Shown here piece after piece: positions 16,763 through 25,482 of a stretch of DNA of 64,000 nt. The number at the start of each line of letters is the position of its first letter. The stretch's first letter is position 1. The position numbers and the translations under genes are program-made. This DNA comes from Kosakonia sp. SMBL-WEM22. GTDB taxonomy: Bacteria > Pseudomonadota > Gammaproteobacteria > Enterobacterales > Enterobacteriaceae. The stretch covers positions 1,860,001 through 1,924,000 of the forward strand of contig NZ_CP051488.1 in the NCBI RefSeq assembly GCF_014490785.1, written 5' to 3'. Below the pieces are notes generated by a model. It did no database searches, had not been told where the DNA came from, and saw only the letters and a list, made by a program, of their open reading frames with translations.

Positions 16763-18403
16763 GTGCAACTTCATAAGTTATATCTTATTATTTGTTTTTT
16801 TTGTTTTCATGTGGTAGCAGCGGATAATCTGGACACGTTTGCGAAAGAGCAGCAACGCAATGACTCGAATGTATTGCGTGAAAATAAACTTACTAAAAAA
16901 AATGTGTTCTCAAACAAAAGAGAGTTGCTTATCAATAACATACAGATCCCTCATGATAAAGTATGCTATAAAATTGATAAGTTTATTTTTAGTAATGATT
17001 TTATACATGATCGTAATATCAGCGCTATTAAAAATAAATTCTCTGGGCATTGTATTGGTATCAGCGCCATACGAATTTTAGCTAAGATTATTCAGGACTA
17101 TTTTATTAATGTCAGGTTTGTAACAACACGTGTAGATATCCCCAATCAAGATTTGACAACGGGGCAGCTTATCTTAACGATAGTTCCTGGTCGGATAGAG
17201 CATATTATAATTGAAGGTAAAGATGTTAACTCTTATATATTGCCTTTTAAAGAAGGTGATATTGTAAATCTAAGAGATATAGAGCAGGGGCTAGAGAATT
17301 TGCAAAGAACACCTGCGGTTGATGTAAAAATAAACATTGCTCCTGGAAGTCGTAACGGGTACAGCAAAATATTAATTAATACGCACCGCGCTAAAAAATG
17401 GAGTGTCAAAGCAAACTATAGTAACCAGGGGGATAAAAGTACGGGGCAAAACCTATTTAGTGCGGCTTTTTATCTATTTAATGTCGCAGGCTTAAGTGAT
17501 ATAGGTTATTTGTCTGGGGCGAGTAGTACGACAGGGGGTTACAAAAACATTACCGCTTGGTACTCTTTCCCATATGGCTTTTGGGAGTATGAATTTATAT
17601 ATAGCACAAGTTTTTCTAACCAAAATATTCCTATAGCTGACTGGCATTATAATTATATCGGTAAAAATAAATATTACAGTATCAAAAGCACGCGCCTGCT
17701 TTATCGTGATATGTCCAAGAAAATTTCTGCAAGTATAGAGCTTTTTAAAAGAAAATCAGGTTACGAGTTCGGTGGAGTCCAGCTGGCCATGCAAAAGCGT
17801 GACATGAGCAACCTGAAGCTAGCGCTCAATTACCTCCAGAGCTTTGATGGGGCCTCACTGGACTCAACATTAAGCTGGCAACGATTTGTTAAATGGCCTG
17901 GGGGGAAGGAAACTCCAGATATGTTATCAGGCGACGTAGACAGTGTTAGTCACATCTATAACTTAAATATGACTTATTTGAAGGTAATGAAGCTATTAAC
18001 TTCTCCAGCCTGGTATGAGATGACTATAGGTGCGCAATATAGCCCTGAATCACTAACCATTCAGGATCAGTTTAATTTAGGCAATCGCTGGAATGTACGA
18101 GGTTTTGAAAATAGTTCTGGTGTGGATGCTATAAATGCTTTCTATATACAAAACACTCTTAATATTACAACTGCCTTTAATGGGGTAACTTCTTTCTTCG
18201 GAACTGATTATGGGCAAGTTGGTAATAACCAATCCACGCGGCAACTATATGGTGGCAACAAACTTATGGGTATTACCGGTGGAGTAAAAGGGAATGTTCA
18301 GTCTTTGGGATATGAATTATCATTATCCCTTCCTTTACTCTATCCTTCCAAAATGATTGTTGATGATTTTACGGCGAAATTTAACTTCAGTTATCAGTTC
18401 TAG
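16763..18403 (+). CDS. TpsB: outer-membrane transporter of the two-partner-secretion pair (FhaC/ShlB type)
   Basis: 546 residues from a GTG start. A signal peptide (LYLIICFFCFHVVAAD) is followed by two POTRA-like domains, with ISAIKNKFSGHCIGISAIR in the first and QLILTIVPGRIEHIIIEG starting the next. A 16-strand barrel follows, ending in the aromatic FNFSYQF. The family's loop-6 motif is present as VRGFENSSGVDA. It exports TpsA across the outer membrane by recognising its N-terminal TPS domain. The upstream ribosome-binding site is weak. Its stop is only 5 bp before the phosphopantetheinyl transferase gene, which ties the secretion pair to the lipid-type biosynthetic genes downstream. Confidence 0.9.
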   Translation: MQLHKLYLIICFFCFHVVAADNLDTFAKEQQRNDSNVLRENKLTKKNVFSNKRELLINNIQIPHDKVCYKIDKFIFSNDFIHDRNISAIKNKFSGHCIGISAIRILAKIIQDYFINVRFVTTRVDIPNQDLTTGQLILTIVPGRIEHIIIEGKDVNSYILPFKEGDIVNLRDIEQGLENLQRTPAVDVKINIAPGSRNGYSKILINTHRAKKWSVKANYSNQGDKSTGQNLFSAAFYLFNVAGLSDIGYLSGASSTTGGYKNITAWYSFPYGFWEYEFIYSTSFSNQNIPIADWHYNYIGKNKYYSIKSTRLLYRDMSKKISASIELFKRKSGYEFGGVQLAMQKRDMSNLKLALNYLQSFDGASLDSTLSWQRFVKWPGGKETPDMLSGDVDSVSHIYNLNMTYLKVMKLLTSPAWYEMTIGAQYSPESLTIQDQFNLGNRWNVRGFENSSGVDAINAFYIQNTLNITTAFNGVTSFFGTDYGQVGNNQSTRQLYGGNKLMGITGGVKGNVQSLGYELSLSLPLLYPSKMIVDDFTAKFNFSYQF

Positions 18404-18408
18404 TATCT

Positions 18409-18795
18409 ATGGCAAAAAATAATCTTTATCTCGGTACTGACATCGTTGAAGTAAGTAAGATTACCAGGGCAATAAACCATGGGGGGAATAATTTCCTTTA
18501 TCGCGTTTTTTCTTCATCCGAAAGAGCGCAGTTTGTTGCAGAAGCGCTGGATTATGAAAGAGCTTCGGGTTTTTGGGCTGCAAAAGAGTCTCTTGTTAAG
18601 GCGTTAGGCTTAGGGTTCCGTGAAGGCATAACCTTTCAGGATATGGAGATTCAGCATGACCGTTTAGGTTGCCCCTTTTTTTCTCTTTCTGGACGTATAG
18701 CACAGATAATCAAGGAGCGAGGAATAGAACATATCTCTTTAAGCATATCTCACTGTCGAACACATGCTGTTGCAGTAACAATTATATCCCGATGA
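18409..18795 (+). CDS. 4'-phosphopantetheinyl transferase, AcpS type
   Basis: 128 residues with the AcpS-family signatures GTDIVEV near the N-terminus (metal-binding Asp) and WAAKESLVKALGLGF (the Glu/Lys catalytic helix) around residue 60. It transfers the phosphopantetheine arm from CoA to the serine of an acyl carrier protein, making it active. The housekeeping acpS is normally next to pdxJ, so this is a dedicated second copy, almost certainly for the ACP encoded 1.3 kb downstream. It is the first gene of the biosynthetic block and follows tpsB by 5 bp. Confidence 0.9.
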   Translation: MAKNNLYLGTDIVEVSKITRAINHGGNNFLYRVFSSSERAQFVAEALDYERASGFWAAKESLVKALGLGFREGITFQDMEIQHDRLGCPFFSLSGRIAQIIKERGIEHISLSISHCRTHAVAVTIISR

Positions 18796-18808
18796 AGGAA
18801 AAACAAAA

Positions 18809-19564
18809 ATGTATGCATATAAGGATTTGAAAACAAAAAACGTGCTTATTTCCGGCGCAAGCGGAGATATTGGCCTGGCAACATGTGAGAGATATCTTGA
18901 ACAGGGTTGTAATGTCTTCGCATTATTTAAAAGCAACGTAGAGCCGCTTCGTTTATTAAGCGAGCAACATGACTACGGCTGTCGTTTGACTACCTTACAG
19001 TGCGATCTTACTAATAATGAGAGTCTGAGTGAACTGATTATCTATCTTAGCTCTGCTATCTCGCAACTTGACATTCTTATTAATAATGCTGGGGTTGTTA
19101 AAGACAATCTTTTTTCCGCTATAAGTTTCGAGGATTTTAATATGGTTATCGAAACTAATATGTTGAGCACCTTTAACCTTACCAAAGCGATGTTAAAATT
19201 CCTGCGAAGTGCGGAAAATGCGACGATTATTAATGTTGCTTCTATCGCTGCAATTATTCCTAGTGTTGGACAGACAAACTACAGTGCTTCTAAGGGGGCC
19301 TTACTAGGCTTTACCCGGACTCTGGCTGCTGAACTTGCACCACGCGGCATTCGTGTTAACGCCGTAGCGCCGGGAATGATTGCTTCAAAGATGGTTAAAA
19401 AGGTCTCAAGGACTGTTGTTCGTGATGTAACCAACTCAATCCCACTCAAGCGGTTAGGAAACTGTAATGAAGTTGCTGATACTATCGTTTGGTTATCGTC
19501 AGCAGCATCCAGTTATATCGTTGGGCAAACTATTGTTGTTGATGGTGGACTGGTCATGCGGTGA
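18809..19564 (+). CDS. 3-oxoacyl-ACP reductase, FabG-like SDR
   Basis: 251 residues, a classical short-chain dehydrogenase. The NADPH-binding glycine motif SGASGDIGLA is near residue 16, NNAG is at about 91, the catalytic Ser lies in NVASIAA, the catalytic pair is in YSASKGALLGF, and the C-terminal segment is IVVDGGLVMR. It would reduce the beta-keto group of the ACP-bound chain to a beta-hydroxyl. It sits between the phosphopantetheinyl transferase and the dehydratase with 13 bp and 3 bp gaps, so it is part of one operon. Confidence 0.9.
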   Translation: MYAYKDLKTKNVLISGASGDIGLATCERYLEQGCNVFALFKSNVEPLRLLSEQHDYGCRLTTLQCDLTNNESLSELIIYLSSAISQLDILINNAGVVKDNLFSAISFEDFNMVIETNMLSTFNLTKAMLKFLRSAENATIINVASIAAIIPSVGQTNYSASKGALLGFTRTLAAELAPRGIRVNAVAPGMIASKMVKKVSRTVVRDVTNSIPLKRLGNCNEVADTIVWLSSAASSYIVGQTIVVDGGLVMR

Positions 19565-19567
19565 TTT

Positions 19568-20125
19568 ATGTCAAAGTATACTATCCCTCCGAAATTGTTT
19601 CTTGAGATGGGTGCATGGCGCCAACCTCTTATGATGGTCGATCGCATAGAGGATTATAAATATGGTGAAAACGGTTATATTCGCGTGATCAAACATGTAA
19701 CATATAACGATTCCTACCTAATCGGGCATTTTCCGGGCAATCCCATTATGCCCGGTGTAATAGTTGCGGAAATATTCGGTCAGGCAAGTGAGTATTTTTC
19801 TTTTATCAGCGATGTTTGCGATATTTTTGCAGGGCGGTTCGGTACGTCATTAACCAGTTTGCGTGATTTTTACAGTGTTATTCACAGCCCCGAATTAGTC
19901 GCAATTATTCGTGAGCGTCGGGCTCAAGTCCGTGGTGTGCTGGCGTCACAAAATTTGAAGTTTAAAGGCACTGCTTATCCTGGAGATACTATTGAGATAA
20001 TAAGCAGGCCAGCTTTTACCGATCCTGTCGGGTTCAAACACTACTCCGTTACGGCAAGCGTCGGTAAGAAAAATATTAGCCAAGGAACAATCATTAACTT
20101 TCGCGAAACTCTATTACAGGGATGA
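19568..20125 (+). CDS. 3-hydroxyacyl-ACP dehydratase, FabZ-like hot-dog fold
   Basis: 185 residues. The FabZ/FabA active-site region is clear: HFPGNPIMPGVIVAEIFGQA carries the catalytic His and, in the following helix, the Glu that fits the FabZ pattern. The N-terminal RQPLMMVDRIEDY segment is also FabZ-like. It would dehydrate the beta-hydroxyacyl-ACP to the trans-2-enoyl form. With no enoyl reductase in the cluster, double bonds should accumulate. It is longer than FabZ (about 150 residues). It overlaps the ACP start by 4 bp. Confidence 0.88.
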   Translation: MSKYTIPPKLFLEMGAWRQPLMMVDRIEDYKYGENGYIRVIKHVTYNDSYLIGHFPGNPIMPGVIVAEIFGQASEYFSFISDVCDIFAGRFGTSLTSLRDFYSVIHSPELVAIIRERRAQVRGVLASQNLKFKGTAYPGDTIEIISRPAFTDPVGFKHYSVTASVGKKNISQGTIINFRETLLQG

Positions 20126-20412
20126 AAAAAATGACAGTAATGCAAAGTAAAATTGAAGAGCGCAAAGAGGTTATGTTCACTATTAAAACAGAGATTATTC
20201 AGCGTTTAAATATTTCTCGCGAACTGTCGCAAATTGACGACGATACGCCCTTGTTTGGTAATGGTCTGAAGTTGGATTCTGTTGATGCTACCGAAATTAT
20301 TGTAATGCTGGATAAAGTTTTTAATATTCAGGTTAATGAAAGCGATGAGCCGTCATATATGCGTAGCATTAACAGCCTTGCTTCTTTTGTGATTGTTAAA
20401 CGCCAGGCTTAA
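20122..20412 (+). CDS. Acyl carrier protein
   Basis: 96 residues with the carrier-protein motif GLKLDSVDATEII. Ser-53 in LDSVD is the expected phosphopantetheine attachment site. The protein has an N-terminal extension of about 18 residues compared with AcpP; an internal ATG at codon 18 could be an alternative start, but the 4-bp overlap with the dehydratase stop favours the first one. It carries the growing chain between the KS, KR and DH enzymes encoded around it. Confidence 0.88.
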   Translation: MKKMTVMQSKIEERKEVMFTIKTEIIQRLNISRELSQIDDDTPLFGNGLKLDSVDATEIIVMLDKVFNIQVNESDEPSYMRSINSLASFVIVKRQA

Positions 20413-20442
20413 TTTGGGTTGGTTTTTTTAATAAGGACTTCT

Positions 20443-21600
20443 ATGAAATCGCTGCATGACTTACATTTAGCCAATAAGGCTAAAATGGGTATTTTTAATA
20501 ATTATTTACTCCCGGCCGCGTATCACGAACCCAGCGTTGAGTATAGAGCGGTGAGAGAAAATGCACTGCTGGTTGATTATTCTCATATGTCGATAGTAAG
20601 CGTTATGGGTGATGATGCATGGGCTTTAGTTAATCATCTAGCTTCGGCTGATGTCTCTATCATCCGCGATGAACAAGGGCTTTATTCATTGGTGCTTAAT
20701 GAGGATGGCACGATTAAAGGCGACATCTATATTTTGTGTACGCCCGATGGCTACTACATCTTGTCAGAAAATATTGCCGCGTCCGATATGATTAGCTCCC
20801 TCCATAACCTTCTGCTGCGTGCTGAAGAACTTGAGATCGCTGAACTACCTGCTATTAAGTCAATGACAGAGGAGGCGTGGGGGGCGCTTATGGTTGAAGG
20901 CCCTTACTCCTGGGAGTTGCTTGCTGAAGTCTACGGCTTCGATATCATCGGCTTACCCTACCATGAATATATTAACCAGGACGGCGAGTTGATTCTTTTT
21001 CGCTGCGGTAAACATGGAGAGTTTGCTTACCTGCTAGTTGGCCCACAGCCAGAGCTCGTAGATACATGGTCAATGCTTATTGAGAAAGGTGAAAAATATC
21101 AACTTAAAACAGGCGGTCTTGATTATCAGCGTACAGTGCGCATTGAAAATATGTGTTGGGATGAAAATATTTATGCCGACTTCAGCCGTCATCCGGCTGA
21201 ACTGCAGTTGCAATGGGCTGTGCAATACGACAAAGAGGGCTTCATTGGTAAAGCGGCGGCTGTCGAGCGTTCCCATAATCCTGCAAAACGTAAAATTGTC
21301 GGCATCTGTCCACTAACGGATAGCACCGGAATCGCGCCCAATGACAAAGTTCTGGTCGATGATAAACAGGTCGGCGTAATCGTTAAATCTGCCTGGTCTC
21401 CTGCACTCGAGGCGTCAATTGCTCTCGCGCTGCTCGAAGATGATTACGCGTGGTCAGATATTTCAGGCTTCACTATCGAAACCGCTACGGCAAAGATCCC
21501 GGCAAAAACACAAACTCTTCCCTTTCTTTATAACTTGAGTCTGTTGGTCAACCCGACAGAGCACAGCTATATCGATGACACGAAGACACGACACGCTTAA
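20443..21600 (+). CDS. GcvT-like (aminomethyltransferase family) protein
   Basis: 385 residues with the fold of the glycine-cleavage T-protein: YRAVRENALLVDYSHMSIVS near the start, LNEDGTIKGDIYIL, YHEYINQDGELILFRCG, then the C-terminal barrel with KRKIVGICPL. Family members bind tetrahydrofolate and move or remove one-carbon units; DmdA, a demethylase, is one example. Its place inside a FAS/PKS-like operon is unusual and suggests folate-dependent tailoring, such as demethylation of a methyl ether or amine. That role is inference. The start at 20443 follows AAGGAC; earlier in-frame starts have no ribosome-binding site. The C-terminal 30 residues are unlike GcvT. Confidence 0.75.
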   Translation: MKSLHDLHLANKAKMGIFNNYLLPAAYHEPSVEYRAVRENALLVDYSHMSIVSVMGDDAWALVNHLASADVSIIRDEQGLYSLVLNEDGTIKGDIYILCTPDGYYILSENIAASDMISSLHNLLLRAEELEIAELPAIKSMTEEAWGALMVEGPYSWELLAEVYGFDIIGLPYHEYINQDGELILFRCGKHGEFAYLLVGPQPELVDTWSMLIEKGEKYQLKTGGLDYQRTVRIENMCWDENIYADFSRHPAELQLQWAVQYDKEGFIGKAAAVERSHNPAKRKIVGICPLTDSTGIAPNDKVLVDDKQVGVIVKSAWSPALEASIALALLEDDYAWSDISGFTIETATAKIPAKTQTLPFLYNLSLLVNPTEHSYIDDTKTRHA

Positions 21601-21695
21601 TCGTCCGCAACGCCAGTTTCCCGCGAGTGTAACTGGCTTTGTTAACCGTATCACCTCATGAGGTCTGTTTTTCACTTCTGCTGCAGGGATGAATA

Positions 21696-24254
21696 ATGAA
21701 GAGCACTAGAAAAAGAGTGGTTGTTACCGGGATGGGTATACTTTCGTCTCTGGCTGAAACTCTCCAGGATTTTAAGTCCGCACTTCTTAATAAGAAGTGT
21801 GGCGTAACGGATAGCCAACGTTTTAGTACATGGTTCGAAAATGCGCGTGCAGCAGAGGTGATGCACGAGATTCATTACCCTGAGCTGTCAGATAAGGTCG
21901 TGCAGTCATTAGATAACGCTGCACTCTGGGCTTATAAAGTAGGTAAGGATGCGTTAAACCATGCGGGCCTTATCACAAACGCCTCTGCGCTCGAGGAAAT
22001 GGGATTAATTGTTGGCGTCTCTTCTGCAGGCACAGAAGCCTTTCTGCCGCTATTTGAACAGCGCATTGAAGACTTCTCTCTGCGTAAGGCTCTCTATGCT
22101 GGCGGGTTCGCCTCTTGCTGCTCAAGCGTCTCAACGCTGCTTGGGGTAAAAGGAGGTGTAGAACTTGTAGCCACCGCCTGTACGGCCAGCCCGAACGCCA
22201 TCGGTATAGCGTTCGACTATCTGCAAAACGGGAAAAGCAAAACGATGCTTGCCGTGGGAACGGAACCCATTTATTTGCCGACCTTCGCCGGTTTCTACGC
22301 CCTAAACGTCATGCATCCGGATACTTGTACTCCATTCTCTGGTCAACCTGGCATGTCCATTGGCGAAGGTGCAGGGGCTTTGGTACTGGAAGAGTATGAG
22401 CATGCTGTAGCGCGTGGAGCCACTATCTATGGTGAAATCCTCTCCTATGCTACCTCCTGCGACGCCTATCATTAGACCGGTCCCGATCCGCGTGCGAATG
22501 GCGCGGTACAGGTTATGCTCAAGGCGATGGCAAACGCGGGTGTCTCGCCTGAACAGATTGACTATGTTAATGCTCATGGCACCGGAACGGAGGCTAACGA
22601 TCGGATAGAGAGCATGGCGATGACCAAAGTCTTCGGCCACCGCAAGGACTTGCTTGTCAGCTCAACTAAATCTTACTTTGGTCATAATATCGGCGCTGCT
22701 GGCATCGTGGAGTTAATCGCTTGTCTGGTTACCCTTCCTGACAATATCGTTTTGCCGACCCTCAACTTCTCAACTCCACGCCCCAATTGCGATTTGGACT
22801 ACGTGGCAAATGAATTCAGAGAGAAAGAGGTTAATCTCTTTTTGAAAAACAACTATGCGTTTGGCGGTAATAACTGCTCCATGGTTATCAGTACAAGGCC
22901 TGCAACAGTACCTGTAACGCACTATTCCCCTAAGCGCGTTGCGATAACAGGCGCCGGTGCCGTAACGGCCATTGGACACACCGTCGGCGACATTTTGCAG
23001 AACATCTGGCAGCGGAGTACCACCGGAACCCTGGGGGGCGTGACATTCCCGCAGGATACGCTCGCCGAAGCCCGTGAGCTGTTAGCGGTTCTGGAAAAAA
23101 CTGGCCAACTGAGCGACATATTCGGAAGTGAGTACGGCATAGGCGCGGGAAAAGTGCCGGTAGAGGAGGCGCATTTCAAAACTTTTCAGGTGCAGAATCT
23201 GGAACCCCGCAAGTATCTGCGCCGCTTTGATGCACGCAAAGCCACGCGCGGCGGAACTTTTGCTCTGGTCGCACTCTCAGAGGCGTTGAATAGCGGTAAG
23301 CGCAAAATTAAGCGCGACGGCGAAAACCTTGGGCTGATCATGGGAATGTCGCGCGGTCCGCAGGAGACAACCTATAAATATTTGCAAAGCCTCAAACCCG
23401 ATCCGCGTAAAGTCCGCACCTCCGAGTTTCCCGGTTCGCTAATGAATGCGATTGCCACTTTTTGCGGCATCTCTGAAGGGATTAAAGGGTACACCACGAC
23501 GCTGGCAACGGGCGAAAACGCAGCGCTTGGCGCACTGACTTATGGTTACGAACTCGTGCGGCAGAATCTGCAGCCGCAGGTAATTGTCGGTGGCGCGGAT
23601 GAGTTTTTTCCCTCCATGGCGCTCTACATGGATGCCGTGACGCAAAAAATCGCCATGATCTCCGATGTGAGCGATTATCAAATTTATAGTGACGAGTCGA
23701 AAGGATATGTACCAGGCGAAGGCGCCTGTATGCTGTTGCTTGAGGATCCGCAGGCGGCGCGCGAGCGTGGTGTTGAAGTGCTGGCCGAAATTATCGGCTA
23801 TGGAAAATCTTGTGATAACAGCTGGTTTGATTCCGCCCAGTTAGGCGAAAAATCGGCTGCCATGGCGCTTGCTATTCAACGCGCCCTTGCTGATGCCGGC
23901 ATGAGCGTTCAGGAAATCGATCTGGTATGTGGCAGCAGCCACGGTGGACCTGCGCATGCGCAGGTTGAGATCAACGCCCTTTACGATGTATTTCACCAGA
24001 GCCATCCGCAGGTGCCGGTTGTTAATTACAACGCCTGTTTCGGTTTTGTCGCCTCAGTGGCCGCTCTGTTGAACTTGCTGGTGCTGACTGAATGCATGAA
24101 AACGCAATGCGTACCGGCAATGCCTGGCTCCCATCCCTTCTTTGATAAGCGAATGAATTTTGTGCGCGAGCCGCTCAGGCTTGCTGTTCGCCATGCGCTA
24201 CTGGTTGGCGCAACAGAAGGTGGGAACTACTACGCGATGATTATAAAGGGGTAG
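21696..24254 (+). pseudogene. Fused double beta-ketoacyl synthase (KS + chain-length-factor-like), interrupted by in-frame TAG
   Basis: One 852-codon frame with a TAG at codon 260 (22473-22475). Domain 1 (codons 1-400) is a complete KS with Cys-162 (VATACTASPNAIG), His-294 (NAHGTGT) and His-330 (GHNIGAAG). The TAG lies between the Cys and the two His. The flanking text, CDAYH-stop-TGPDP, shows no shift; Gln (CAG) is a likely ancestral codon. Domain 2 (from about codon 412, RVAITGAGAV) is KS-like, but the active-site Cys is Leu-603 (TTLATG) and the second His is lost (NACFGFVA), as in chain-length factors. A KS-CLF fusion in one polypeptide is unusual. Ending at the TAG would remove the KS1 His residues; restart at the ATG at 22515 could still give the CLF half. 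Confidence 0.85.
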
Positions 24255-24258
24255 CGCC

Positions 24259-25482
24259 GTGAAAAATGCAGCCCTGATTTCCGGCTACAGCCTGGCGCTA
24301 CCCTATGCCCGTCATCCCGCGCAGCTGATTGATAATCTGCACCAGGGTATCCGCGTCAATACCACGCCCTGGTTTGCCAGCGAAGAGGAGGCCATCAAAT
24401 GTGGATTTAAGCGAAATGTCAACGTCGCCCGGCTTAATACAACGAAAGAGAGCGATCTTGACCTCATCTGCTGCTTAATTGAAGAAGCAATAGCGCAGGC
24501 CGCTTTACCCCCCGCCGCGTTGGCGGGGGAGTCCGTCCGGGTCTATTTGACCGGTCTCGGCCCGCGTGTCGATGCGATGGACTACAAATCTTTTTACGAC
24601 AAAAACGACATTGAAGATGTCGCGCTCTCAGAGTCGATAAAAAATCTGCATGTCCGAAATATGTCCCAGGATTATCTGGCTTTTAAACTGGCAGAAAAGT
24701 ATCACCTGACAAACATTCCAGCTGCGATGCACTGCACCAGTAATTCCGCGTTGACAGCCATCCATTTGGGGTGCCAGGCCATTGAGCGCGGCGGCCTCAA
24801 TCTGGTTTGCGTGATTAATTGCTCAAAAATTAATACCCAGGATATATGGTTCTTGGAAAATCAGTTGATGCTGGCAAGCAGGGTAGTGCAGCCGTTTGGT
24901 AAAAACAGCCAGGCTGTCTTATTTGCAGAAGGTTTTTCGGTGATATTGCTGGAGCGCCAAGGGTATCGTGGTGGGCCGAAGGGGAAACGCCATGTGAAGT
25001 TGCAATCAAACTATACCCAGACCAGTGCCGGGCGAAGCCACGATCCAACATGGCTTAGTACCAACCTGGTAAAAGTAATGCGCAGCGTAATGAGTGAAGC
25101 TGCGGTAACGCTGGATCAACTCTGCGCTATTATTCCACACGGCAACGGCTCTTCTACCAGCGATAAATCTGAAGCGCAAGCGATTTCAATGCTGGTGGGC
25201 GACCAAACAATACCGATACTGGCCTATAAAGGCATGCTGGGTTATACCGCCACCGGCTCCGGTATTGTCGATCTTATTATCGGTGCCGAGGCGTTGCGAA
25301 AGGGCGAGTTAATTCCCGCGGTGGCGAACGACGAGATAAGTGATGAAATATCTCAGCATTTATTAGTTGATCAGCCGATCGTCTCTCATCAAAAAAAATA
25401 TTTGTTGAAAACTGGCCTCGGTGTTGATGGTTCAATTATCGGCATTGTCATTTCTCTATTCGCGAACGGAGAAGCAGCGTAA
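24259..25482 (+). CDS. Beta-ketoacyl synthase-like protein with altered catalytic triad
   Basis: 407 residues from GTG, 4 bp after the preceding KS frame. A thiolase-fold KS: Cys-159 lies in AAMHCTSNSALTAIHLG and the first His is in IIPHGNGSSTSDKSE (His-294). The second catalytic His, normally in a GH motif, is replaced by Tyr-329 (GMLGYTATGSG). A Cys-His pair without the second His fits enzymes that acylate or transfer without decarboxylation, or a priming/initiation role as in KASIII-like or DpsC-like proteins. This is inference. It overlaps the next start by one base (TAATG). Confidence 0.8.
   Translation: MKNAALISGYSLALPYARHPAQLIDNLHQGIRVNTTPWFASEEEAIKCGFKRNVNVARLNTTKESDLDLICCLIEEAIAQAALPPAALAGESVRVYLTGLGPRVDAMDYKSFYDKNDIEDVALSESIKNLHVRNMSQDYLAFKLAEKYHLTNIPAAMHCTSNSALTAIHLGCQAIERGGLNLVCVINCSKINTQDIWFLENQLMLASRVVQPFGKNSQAVLFAEGFSVILLERQGYRGGPKGKRHVKLQSNYTQTSAGRSHDPTWLSTNLVKVMRSVMSEAAVTLDQLCAIIPHGNGSSTSDKSEAQAISMLVGDQTIPILAYKGMLGYTATGSGIVDLIIGAEALRKGELIPAVANDEISDEISQHLLVDQPIVSHQKKYLLKTGLGVDGSIIGIVISLFANGEAA

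Noticed and set aside
22473..22475. Amber recoding (suppression or selenocysteine/pyrrolysine) at the TAG
   Set aside because: No suppressor tRNA or recoding element is visible, and pyrrolysine/selenocysteine would not be expected at this KS position. A plain nonsense mutation or sequencing error is simpler.
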